Below are positions 1 to 5,364 of a stretch of DNA of 5,807 nucleotides, one piece after another. The stretch is taken from NCBI GenBank assembly GCA_937141995.1, contig CAKZQX010000676.1:1-5807 (forward strand). The letters are read 5' to 3'. The notes beneath the pieces are model-generated. The model ran no database searches and had not been told where the DNA came from. It was given only the letters and a program-made list of their open reading frames with translations. This DNA is from an uncultured Chloroflexaceae bacterium. Lineage in GTDB: Bacteria > Chloroflexota > Chloroflexia > Chloroflexales > Chloroflexaceae. Within the stretch, counting starts at the first letter, position 1. The number at the start of each line of letters is the position of its first letter. The translations under genes and the position numbers were made by a program.

Positions 1-1951
1 CAACCGGATAGCCAAAGACGGCCAACCCACCATTCTGCTCCCAATACTCGCGGATACGCCCGGCAATACAGAAGCCGGTCTCATCAAAACAGCGCTGCGG
101 ACCACTCGGTGTTTCCGGTTGCGGTTGCGGCTGCGGCTGCGGTTGCGGCTGCGGCTGCGGCTGCGGCTGCGCTGGCATCGGTGCTGGCATCGGTGCTGGC
201 GTATGCGTCAAAAAAACCGGATTTGTTCCAACATTGAAGGTAAACTGTCCACCAGTCGCATTCACCGTTTTGGTCTCACCCCAGAGTTCAACCAGTTGAC
301 CCTGACTGGAGCGCGTGGGAATGCGAACTTCAGCAAATTCGGTGGCCCAGAGTACATCAACAACTTCACTCCCCTTGCTAAAACGACGCCCATAGGCCGC
401 CGAACCCGGCATTACCGTTACATCATCGAGATAAATGGTACCACTCCCACTACGGGTATCTGGGGCATCATCAAAGACTATCGCGCGCAAGCTAACGGGG
501 AAATCAAGCCGGAGGTTGCCTGATCCCTCAGTGCGATTATATTGCTCAACCGGGCCCTGAATCGGCGCAGAAAGAAACTTCCATCCTGGTCCCTCGGCAA
601 CACCTAGTCGAAATTGAAGGGTCTCGCCCTGACTGTCACGTAACCAGACCTTTAACTCATGCCCACTGCTGTCACCATAGACCCATATCCCAATCCGTCC
701 CGGAGTACCCGAAATAGGTATTGGCGATCCGCTTATAAACGCAACATAGTCATTACCGACACCAGGAAAAGTATAACGTAACTCCCCAGAAAAACTACCG
801 CTATGCGCCTGAGCACGACTCTGAGTAAAAGCGCCATCCTGCGCACCACCCTGCCATGATCCGGCATCCTCAAAGTTCCAAACAATTTCCTGACCGCCAG
901 GAATCACCTCACCAGCAGGTGTCGTTCCTGCCAACTGCTCATTAAGTGTTCTGAAGGCATTAAAAGCAGGCTTTAACTGCGTATAATCTGTATTCCCACT
1001 ACCGAAACGGACCAGACCATACATATCCTGCGCACTATCATCCTTGAAGTTGTACCAGAGTACCTTATCAACCCCGGCAGCACGAATCATGACCGCGCTA
1101 CGCACCAGAAAGTTTGCCTGATCATCCTCGTTGGTACTGTCGGGACCACCAGTTGACCAGCCAAACTCTGTTGCCCAGATTGGCTTATTACTATCCAGAC
1201 GACCAATAAGTGCTTTCACGGAGCCAACACCAGCGGTATCAACCTGCCCATCTTCAGGGCTTCTTGGCCGGGTATATGGATGGATAGCAACAATATCAAA
1301 GGAATTCCATGCGCCATTATCAGCAATCTTCTGTAAAAATGATACGCCCGGATGAGGAGTAACAACCCCTGCTGACAGAACCTTTGCATCAGGATTAGCT
1401 GTCTTAATTGCCGGATACGTTACCTTAAGTAGTTCAGCATATGCCGACTCAGATGGTTGGGGGCTCCAATATTGCGCATCGTGGGGCTCATTCCAGATCT
1501 GCCAATAGTTTACGCGTCCTTTAAAATGTGCGGCAGCAGCAGCAGCAAATTCGGCAAAAAGCTGCGAGTCGGGAGCAAAAGAACCTTGCGATCCGCTATG
1601 CGGCGTCGCCCAGCCTGGCGTCGGCGCATTCAACACACCGAGAACACTGATGCCCTGGGCATTGAGCCGGTCTATAACTTCATCGTGCCAGGACCAATCA
1701 TATGTGCCGCGCTCCGGTGAAATGCGCGCAAACTGAAAATCCTCGCGTGCCCAACCTGCGCCCGTTTGATTAAGTAGATCAACAGGAACATTTAGCGTCT
1801 CAAATGTTGCGTAACGAGATGCAATATGGCTACTGATACCAAAAGCCGAATCGCGCGGCGCGGTAGCCGGAGCAGAACGGGTTACACTCCCAGGAACCGC
1901 AAGAATGACGACGAGCAGACCGAAAATGATCAGATTGAACGTACGCTGCAT
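1..1951 (-). CDS. Secreted modular glycoside hydrolase, clan GH-A (GH5/GH39-like), 3' end missing
   Basis: The frame is open without a stop from the ATG at 1951 to the left edge (650 codons). AGGAGG lies 11 nt upstream of the ATG. Residues 1-27 or so are a signal peptide (MQR, then a hydrophobic run), so the protein is exported. Residues about 36-340 read as a TIM-barrel glycosidase: WQIWNEP puts the likely acid/base Glu at 155, FDIVAIHPYT follows at 218-227, and WATEFGW puts the likely nucleophile at Glu262. NEP and EFG motifs on successive strands are typical of clan GH-A retaining enzymes. Residues about 357-515 (WNFEDAGSW...IYLDDVTV) look like a jelly-roll carbohydrate-binding module. Residues 520-583 form a small beta domain (VELWGETKTV). 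A Pro/Ala/Met and (QP)9 linker spans 585-613. Residues 619-650 (CFDETGFCIAGRIREYWEQNGGLAVFGYP) begin a module I recall as common in Chloroflexota exoenzymes and somewhat LGFP-like. The substrate cannot be read from the sequence; the exact GH family is uncertain. Confidence 0.88.
   Translation of the reverse strand, partial: MQRTFNLIIFGLLVVILAVPGSVTRSAPATAPRDSAFGISSHIASRYATFETLNVPVDLLNQTGAGWAREDFQFARISPERGTYDWSWHDEVIDRLNAQGISVLGVLNAPTPGWATPHSGSQGSFAPDSQLFAEFAAAAAAHFKGRVNYWQIWNEPHDAQYWSPQPSESAYAELLKVTYPAIKTANPDAKVLSAGVVTPHPGVSFLQKIADNGAWNSFDIVAIHPYTRPRSPEDGQVDTAGVGSVKALIGRLDSNKPIWATEFGWSTGGPDSTNEDDQANFLVRSAVMIRAAGVDKVLWYNFKDDSAQDMYGLVRFGSGNTDYTQLKPAFNAFRTLNEQLAGTTPAGEVIPGGQEIVWNFEDAGSWQGGAQDGAFTQSRAQAHSGSFSGELRYTFPGVGNDYVAFISGSPIPISGTPGRIGIWVYGDSSGHELKVWLRDSQGETLQFRLGVAEGPGWKFLSAPIQGPVEQYNRTEGSGNLRLDFPVSLRAIVFDDAPDTRSGSGTIYLDDVTVMPGSAAYGRRFSKGSEVVDVLWATEFAEVRIPTRSSQGQLVELWGETKTVNATGGQFTFNVGTNPVFLTHTPAPMPAPMPAQPQPQPQPQPQPQPQPQPETPSGPQRCFDETGFCIAGRIREYWEQNGGLAVFGYPV
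116..169. repeat. Hexanucleotide tandem repeat (9 x CGGYTG) encoding a (QP)9 linker
   Basis: Nine head-to-tail hexamers read CGGTTG or CGGCTG on the plus strand. On the coding (minus) strand these are CAR-CCG, giving nine Gln-Pro pairs at residues 595-612 of the hydrolase. The only differences are silent C/T changes in the Gln codon. Such Pro-rich strings are typical interdomain linkers in secreted glycosidases. The near-perfect DNA repeat suggests recent expansion by slippage; a change in unit number would stay in frame. Confidence 0.93.
173..196. repeat. 12-bp direct repeat (2 x TGGCATCGGTGC) in the linker
   Basis: Two identical adjacent 12-bp units encode two Ala-Pro-Met-Pro blocks (residues 586-593 on the minus strand), directly before the QP repeat. 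A third partial copy (TGG) follows at 197-199. It extends the low-complexity linker and is probably a separate duplication event. Confidence 0.85.
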
Positions 1952-1962
1952 GGGGTTGTTTT

Positions 1963-1968
1963 CCTCCT
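1963..1968 (-). promoter_or_regulatory. Ribosome binding site of the glycoside hydrolase
   Basis: AGGAGG on the minus strand, 11 nt before the ATG at 1951, within GAGGAGGAAAAC. It supports this ATG, which is followed at once by a convincing signal peptide. Confidence 0.75.
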
Positions 1969-2022
1969 CGACTAGAAAAATGAACGCGCGACCGAAACCG
2001 GAATGCTAACATTTGGCAAGCA

Positions 2023-2039
2023 GAGCAACATCGTTGCTC
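2023..2039. promoter_or_regulatory. Inverted repeat GAGCAAC-ATC-GTTGCTC upstream of the hydrolase
   Basis: Perfect 7-bp arms around a 3-nt centre, 72-88 nt upstream of the hydrolase ATG. The position suits an operator or a hairpin near the transcription start. No regulator is identifiable, so a binding function is only a guess. Confidence 0.35.
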
Positions 2040-2281
2040 AAACTCGCACACAGTCGGATTGGCAGAGATACCGTCTTACCTTACAATATGGGTATGGACA
2101 TCCAGTCTTCCTTATCTGGTAGAGTTAAAGCTTCGAGACTACTATTACAGGCAACCGTATCACCTGACGCCAACAAAGCTGGCGACTTACCGCACCGCAG
2201 TACAAAAGCAGCAGATTTATCGTAAAAAACTTGCAAGATGCACATCCTCCCGAGTGCAGACATTGTACTCAGAGACGCGAA

Positions 2282-2299
2282 ACTATATTCAAATATAGT
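2282..2299. promoter_or_regulatory. 18-bp perfect dyad ACTATATT-CA-AATATAGT, candidate operator
   Basis: Two perfect 8-bp arms separated by 2 bp, lying 29 bp upstream of a possible -35 box for the cyclase-family gene. The 8+2+8 geometry is typical of sites for dimeric helix-turn-helix repressors or activators. In an AT-rich stretch some chance palindromy is expected, which lowers confidence. Confidence 0.35.
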
Positions 2300-2328
2300 C
2301 AACATTACCATACATTTCCAGGATCTTT

Positions 2329-2356
2329 TTGTGATCGAATGGCTGATTATTACAAT
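2329..2356 (+). promoter_or_regulatory. Weak sigma-70-type promoter candidate for the cyclase-family gene
   Basis: TTGTGA (2329-2334) and TACAAT (2351-2356) are separated by 16 bp, matching the consensus at 4/6 and 5/6. Transcription would begin about 150 nt before the ATG at 2513. Other AT-rich combinations in this stretch are possible. Confidence 0.3.
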
Positions 2357-2512
2357 CCATAAGTACTATCCCCAGTGAGGACCTATGTCAGAATCAACAG
2401 GCATATAGCAAAAATAAATAAACAAAGAACAGAGAACAAATATACCACCTAAAAAACAGCGGAATGAACGCATTTTTACAGCTCTAAAATATTTTTATAA
2501 GGTTTTTACTTT

Positions 2513-3283
2513 ATGAAATATCACAACCTCATTGCCTGCTTAATTCTATTCATATTTTATGGGACTGCCTGTACCTCCTCAACATCGCTAGAAGAACAAA
2601 CTCTGGCATTCTCACACATCGTTGATCTCAGTCATGTCATCGCGCCGGATATGCCCCAACAACCGGGCGAGTCACGCACGCAGATCTTACTACCCCACAT
2701 ACAGGATGGACCACAAGCACTGTATCTGAGTCTGCCCAGTGCCACCTATCTCAACATACCCAGGGCAAAAAGTAGCGATATAACGCTTGATCATATGTCA
2801 CCACGCAACCTGATCCTCCCGGCAGTGGTACTGGATATGCGTGATCCGGCCGGTAATGATCCGGCATACTTGCTCACCATTTCCGAAATTCGGGCATGGG
2901 AACGCCGCCATGGACGGATTCCGGCTGATAGTATGGTGATTTTAAACACGGGTTGGGATAACCGTTGGGATCGTCCAGATGAGTATCTCAACCTGGATGC
3001 AAACGAGGTACCACAGGTGCCCGGCTTCAGTAGCGCTGCTATCGAGTTTCTGACGCAAAAGCGCCGGGTTAGCGGTCTGGGGAGCGATACGCCGAATATC
3101 GGAGGCTCAGTCAGTCATGCTGACAAACCGGCAGTGTCACACCTGCCGGCAGAACAACTGGTACTGGAAAATCTGACAAACCTGGAACAACTGCCCCCCA
3201 CTGGCACAAACCTGGTCATCAGCGGCATGAAGATCCAATCTGGTTACGGCAGTCCCGTGAGTGTCCTGGCATTTGTACCTTGA
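2513..3283 (+). CDS. Cyclase-family (kynurenine formamidase-like) putative lipoprotein with altered metal site
   Basis: The protein has 256 residues. Residues 1-20 form a lipoprotein-like signal (hydrophobic core, then GTAC with Cys20; the -3 residue is Gly instead of the usual Leu), so it is probably anchored outside the membrane. The remainder follows the cyclase family PF04199 in order: VDLSHVI..DMPQQPG (38-52), PAVVLDMRDP (103-112), ILNTGWDNRW (143-152), VPGFSSAAIEFL (169-180), LGSDTPNI (189-196), LENLTNLEQLPPTG (218-231) and SGYGSPVSVLAFVP to the C-terminus. The family's HxGTHxDAPxH metal and catalytic motif should lie at about 75-85; here the region reads PSATYLNIPRA. The usual histidines are Pro75, Tyr79 and Ala85, and the Asp is Asn81. 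Glu219 of ENLTNL remains, with His210 nine residues before it. Hydrolase activity is therefore doubtful; a binding role or changed chemistry is possible. The ribosome binding site is weak (TAAGG, 10 nt upstream). It stands alone, convergent with the dismutase gene. Confidence 0.88.
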   Translation: MKYHNLIACLILFIFYGTACTSSTSLEEQTLAFSHIVDLSHVIAPDMPQQPGESRTQILLPHIQDGPQALYLSLPSATYLNIPRAKSSDITLDHMSPRNLILPAVVLDMRDPAGNDPAYLLTISEIRAWERRHGRIPADSMVILNTGWDNRWDRPDEYLNLDANEVPQVPGFSSAAIEFLTQKRRVSGLGSDTPNIGGSVSHADKPAVSHLPAEQLVLENLTNLEQLPPTGTNLVISGMKIQSGYGSPVSVLAFVP

Positions 3284-3310
3284 ACCGAATGATATTGTAG
3301 AGCAAAAGGG

Positions 3311-3355
3311 CAATGAAAAGACAGGATGGAAATAATCCATCCTGTCTTTTCATTG
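3311..3355. terminator. Bidirectional intrinsic terminator between convergent genes
   Basis: A perfect 20-bp inverted repeat (arms 3311-3330 and 3336-3355) encloses the 5-nt loop AATAA. The GC-richer core GACAGGATGGA is flanked by AAAA on one side and TTTT on the other, so both strands give a stable hairpin ending in a U-rich run. It begins 27 nt after the cyclase-family stop and 24 nt beyond the end of the dismutase gene, so it can serve both genes. Confidence 0.88.
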
Positions 3356-3379
3356 TCTTGCCAAAGATGTTAAAATCCT

Positions 3380-3994
3380 TTAACCCTTCGCCTGCTGGTA
3401 GAACTCATTCACTTTCGGCCAGTTGACCACGTTCCACCAGGCCTGGACATACGAAGCACGCAGGTTCTGATACTTCAGGTAGTAGGCATGCTCCCACACA
3501 TCTACGCCCAGGATCGGCTTCTTACCCTGAGAGAGCGGGCTATCCTGGTTGGGTGTGCTGATAATCTCCAGTTTGCCGGAGGCGTTGACGACCAACCAGG
3601 CCCACCCGCTGCCGAAGCGCCCGGTAGCGGCGGATTCAAACTGCTCCTTGAACTTGTCAAAGCTGCCAAAGGTGCTGGTGATCGCATCGGCAACCGCACC
3701 GGAAGGTGTTCCACCACCCTGCGGGCTCATGATCTGCCAGAACAGCGTGTGGTTGGCGTGACCGCCGCCGTTGTTATTCACTGCGGTGCGAATGCTCTCG
3801 GGCACTTTGTCAATCGAGGCCATCAACTGCTCGATGGTCATACCCTGGAGATTGGAGTGGCCTTCCAGCGCGCCATTCACCTTGGTTACATACCCGCCGT
3901 GGTGCTTATCGTGGTGAATCCGCATCGTCTGCTCATCAATATGGGGTTCCAGCGCTTTGTAGTCATACGGCAGTGGTGGCAATTCGTAAGCCAT
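3380..3994 (-). CDS. sodA: Superoxide dismutase, Mn/Fe family (Mn-type signature)
   Basis: This 204-residue cytoplasmic enzyme converts superoxide to oxygen and hydrogen peroxide. Its length is normal for the family and it has no signal peptide. The N-terminal helical-hairpin domain starts [18 protein letters not shown]. The four metal ligands are His27 (RIHHDKHH), His82 ([10 protein letters not shown]), Asp165 and His169 (DVWEHAYY). The C-terminal alpha/beta domain includes FGSGWAWLV (127-135) and ends with [15 protein letters not shown]. Gly-Gly before HANH and Gln150 in NQDSPL match Mn enzymes; Fe enzymes carry the active-site Gln in the N-terminal domain. Metal cannot be settled from sequence, and some members use either. 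AGGAGGT lies 7 nt before the ATG. The gene follows the cysteine-rich regulator on the same strand with a 357-bp gap, so it probably has its own promoter. Confidence 0.97.
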   Translation of the reverse strand: MAYELPPLPYDYKALEPHIDEQTMRIHHDKHHGGYVTKVNGALEGHSNLQGMTIEQLMASIDKVPESIRTAVNNNGGGHANHTLFWQIMSPQGGGTPSGAVADAITSTFGSFDKFKEQFESAATGRFGSGWAWLVVNASGKLEIISTPNQDSPLSQGKKPILGVDVWEHAYYLKYQNLRASYVQAWWNVVNWPKVNEFYQQAKG

Positions 3995-4001
3995 ATCTGA
4001 G

Positions 4002-4008
4002 ACCTCCT
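4002..4008 (-). promoter_or_regulatory. Ribosome binding site of the superoxide dismutase gene
   Basis: AGGAGGT on the minus strand, 7 nt before the ATG at 3994. It is a full match to the anti-Shine-Dalgarno sequence and implies strong translation. Confidence 0.9.
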
Positions 4009-4041
4009 AGTCTTGTTTAGTCTTGCTCTGCTTAGAACCGG

Positions 4042-4071
4042 CTTAAACCGTCACGGTATGAATAGTGTCTA
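4042..4071 (-). promoter_or_regulatory. Candidate promoter of the superoxide dismutase gene
   Basis: On the minus strand TAGACA (4066-4071, 5/6 to consensus) and TTTAAG (4042-4047, 4/6) are separated by 18 bp. Transcription would start near 4035, giving a leader of about 40 nt that includes the AGGAGGT site. The -10 match is weak and no alternative is clearly better. Confidence 0.35.
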
Positions 4072-4114
4072 CCACGGAATGCGGCATACACCCGAAAATT
4101 GGCAACTACGAACA

Positions 4115-4132
4115 CAGGTCAAGGTTGACCTG
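4115..4132. promoter_or_regulatory. 18-bp perfect dyad CAGGTCAA-GG-TTGACCTG, candidate operator
   Basis: Perfect 8-bp arms with a 2-bp centre, about 120 bp upstream of the dismutase ATG and 43 bp upstream of the candidate -35 box. The mixed base composition makes a chance perfect match unlikely. It has the geometry of a dimeric winged-helix regulator site, and such a regulator is encoded next door. There is no nearby T-run, so a terminator role is unlikely. Confidence 0.5.
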
Positions 4133-4351
4133 CTACCTCACGAGAATGCAATATCTATGCCAACGTGCTGCAAATATGCGGAAAAATATACGGACGAGCG
4201 CAGAGCATTACTAACCCAGGATGGTACGACAAAAAGTCGTAACCTTATTCTTGACAAACCGGGTCAGATGATAATGATCTGGTGGCAAAACGAATATCAG
4301 GATGAGAGAATGTTCTGGTGTTGGGCAGGGAAGTGAGTGTGAGTCAGGAAC

Positions 4352-4996
4352 TCAGGCCGGAATGCGGTAACGACAACAGAGATCACCCGCCGCGATCGTT
4401 GTTTCACGTTCGATCTCGACACCCAGCAGTTCTTCGTAGAGTTTTAATTCCTGATCACAACTCTGCGGATGCCGGCGTGCGATGCAATCAATCGGGCAGT
4501 TATGCTCGGTCAGCAGAAACGAGCCATCTTCCAGTTGCTCATACTCGCACATATAGCCCTGTTCTGCCAGGATGCCAGCAAGTTCGGCAACTTTCTCAGC
4601 GCGGGTCTTGCCGTCCAGTCGGGGCGCATAGGTTGCGGCAAGCGACTGCCGGCGGGCACAAAAGAGTTGGGAGACGGCTTCTTCACCCCCCTGAAGGGCG
4701 ATATAATCGAGTACTTCGAGCGCAAACTTCTCGTACTGCTTGGGAAAATGCCGCTCAGCCTCAGAGGTAAGGGTATAGAGATGGCTGGGTCGCCCCACAC
4801 TGCGGCGCACCCCGGAAACTTCCACCAGGCAGTCACGCTCAAGCAGCGCCAGATGCTGCCGCACCCCGACCGCGCCAATGTTGAGTTCCTGGCTTAGTTC
4901 CAGCGCCGTCATTTGACCGTGCCGGCGAAGCAGTTGCAAAATTTGCTGACGTGTCGCGCCTTGCTCTTTGCGTTCAATACTCATATTGGCAACCAT
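4352..4996 (-). CDS. Winged-helix transcriptional regulator with C-terminal cysteine cluster (SufR-like)
   Basis: This 214-residue regulator has an N-terminal winged helix-turn-helix (about 14-76): TRQQILQLLRRHGQMTALEL, recognition helix AVGVRQHLALLE, and a wing with the VGRPSHLYTLT signature. The middle (80-145) is helical. The C-terminus holds TEHNCPIDC (163-171), SC at 179-180 and AGDLCCRYRIP to the end. Cys167, Cys171, Cys180, Cys207 and Cys208 give a C-X12-C-X27-C core. Cysteines spaced like this occur in SufR and related COG2345 regulators, where they bind an Fe-S cluster and control DNA binding; cluster binding here is inferred. Cyanobacterial SufR, as I recall, has one more Cys in the X27 stretch, absent here. 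No suf genes are in view; the dismutase gene lies downstream. A stop codon six codons upstream in frame limits the start; the ATG at 4996 (TGAGG 13 nt upstream) or Met5 (4984) are both possible. Confidence 0.85.
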   Translation of the reverse strand: MVANMSIERKEQGATRQQILQLLRRHGQMTALELSQELNIGAVGVRQHLALLERDCLVEVSGVRRSVGRPSHLYTLTSEAERHFPKQYEKFALEVLDYIALQGGEEAVSQLFCARRQSLAATYAPRLDGKTRAEKVAELAGILAEQGYMCEYEQLEDGSFLLTEHNCPIDCIARRHPQSCDQELKLYEELLGVEIERETTIAAGDLCCRYRIPA

Positions 4997-5181
4997 TAAA
5001 TGTATTGCGCCTCAGGTTCGGTTTCCCCAGATAGTCTGACGACGCATATATGACGAAATATCGTAGGAAACCATAAAATTATGCACTATATGTCACGGTG
5101 CGTTATAATAATATTCTTGATACAACTTAGGCTTATTCTTCGGCAAAGCCTTTTTGCTGCTACTACGCATAGCTCAATCAG

Positions 5182-5211
5182 ATTATAACACGGCGATTCT
5201 GGCTTTGTCAA
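5182..5211 (-). promoter_or_regulatory. Strong sigma-70-type promoter of the regulator gene
   Basis: On the minus strand a perfect TTGACA (5206-5211) and a perfect TATAAT (5182-5187) are 18 bp apart, and TGT before TATAAT gives an extended -10. Transcription should begin near 5175, leaving a leader of about 180 nt before the regulator's ATG. It is the best promoter match in the window. Confidence 0.8.
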
Positions 5212-5243
5212 GCAAAACATTATGTAAGTGACAAAACCAGCCC

Positions 5244-5273
5244 TTGCCGCCGCCCATTACCCGTTGGTATAAT
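5244..5273 (+). promoter_or_regulatory. Extended -10 promoter of the GT-C membrane protein gene
   Basis: TGG-TATAAT is an extended -10 with a perfect hexamer at 5268-5273, and TTGCCG (5244-5249, 4/6) lies 18 bp upstream. Transcription would start near 5280. This leaves about 85 nt before the GTG start at 5365 and makes the in-frame ATG at 5284 an unlikely start. It diverges from the regulator promoter, the two -35 boxes being about 32 bp apart. Confidence 0.72.
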
Positions 5274-5276
5274 GTC

Positions 5277-5301
5277 CAGCGGCATGTTCTATGCCCGGCT
5301 G
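5277..5301 (+). promoter_or_regulatory. Hairpin at the predicted 5' end of the GT-C gene mRNA
   Basis: CAGC-GGCAT (5277-5285) pairs with ATGCC (5291-5295) and GCTG (5298-5301), with loop GTTCT and a 2-nt CG bulge. It sits at the predicted transcription start, where 5' hairpins often protect mRNA from decay. It would also bury the unused ATG at 5284. The start site is predicted, not measured. Confidence 0.35.
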
Positions 5302-5364
5302 TTGTGCGCAGCAGCTTATATCAGGGTGACGTTCAGGACAATTTTTTTCGACAGGCAGGATAGC

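Larger units (their letters stand above)
1952..2512. other. Divergent intergenic region without a supported gene
   Basis: This 561-bp gap lies between the start codons of the hydrolase (minus) and the cyclase-family gene (plus). Short open frames occur on both strands around 2013-2311, but none has a ribosome binding site or a recognisable protein, and they overlap one another. The half next to the cyclase gene (about 2280-2512) is visibly AT-rich compared with the genes. Contents I can point to are a 17-bp hairpin dyad at 2023-2039, an 18-bp dyad at 2282-2299, a weak promoter candidate at 2329-2356 and a 10-bp palindrome AAAATATTTT at 2486-2495. I found no convincing promoter for the hydrolase. 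Confidence 0.7.
3995..4351. other. Intergenic spacer between the regulator and superoxide dismutase genes
   Basis: No gene is supported here. An open plus-strand frame at 4013-4336 lacks a ribosome binding site and recognisable sequence. The spacer holds the 18-bp dyad (4115-4132), a dismutase promoter candidate, a direct repeat TAGTCTTG at 4008-4015 and 4018-4025, a small hairpin TACGAC-AAAAA-GTCGTA at 4225-4241, and a 5-bp hairpin at 4340-4354 overlapping the regulator's stop codon. None of the hairpins is followed by a proper U-run on the minus strand, so the regulator has no clear intrinsic terminator and some read-through into the dismutase gene is possible. Confidence 0.6.
4997..5364. 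other. Divergent promoter region and leaders, no gene
   Basis: The stretch holds the two back-to-back promoters and their leaders. The regulator leader (about 5175-4997) is AT-rich and contains a 12-bp dyad CATAA-AA-TTATG (5072-5083), the palindrome CATATATG (5044-5051), a hairpin AGGCTT/AAGCCT (5129-5134 with 5146-5151) and a possible 20-codon upstream frame (5074 to 5012) in frame with the regulator. The plus-strand leader begins with a hairpin (5277-5301) and has a run of seven T at 5342-5348 just before the GTG start. No known riboswitch fold is recognised. Confidence 0.6.

Noticed and set aside
119..523. Plus-strand open frame starting with a long Arg-Leu repeat
   Set aside because: It is the reverse reading of the QP linker repeat inside the glycoside hydrolase gene; low complexity, no ribosome binding site.
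2013..2311. Overlapping short open frames on both strands in the hydrolase-cyclase spacer
   Set aside because: No ribosome binding sites, no recognisable protein, and they overlap each other; more likely chance frames or eroded DNA.
3488..4000. 170-codon plus-strand frame
   Set aside because: Antisense shadow of the superoxide dismutase gene, which has all metal ligands and a strong ribosome binding site.
4251..4277. TTGACA on the plus strand followed by TAATGA
   Set aside because: The spacer is only 15 bp, the -10 match is poor and no plus-strand gene follows; it would only give antisense RNA to the regulator.
4013..4336. 107-codon plus-strand frame in the regulator-dismutase spacer
   Set aside because: No ribosome binding site, no recognisable domain, and it crosses the dyad and the dismutase promoter candidate.
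5129..5155. Hairpin AGGCTT...AAGCCT followed by TTTTT on the plus strand, resembling a terminator
   Set aside because: Only a 6-bp stem with an 11-nt loop, and no plus-strand transcript upstream needs terminating; it more likely acts, if at all, as structure in the regulator leader.
5284..5286. In-frame upstream ATG as start of the membrane glycosyltransferase-like protein
   Set aside because: It lies only about 5 nt after the predicted transcription start, has no ribosome binding site and sits in a hairpin; GTG at 5365 with CAGGA upstream is better.
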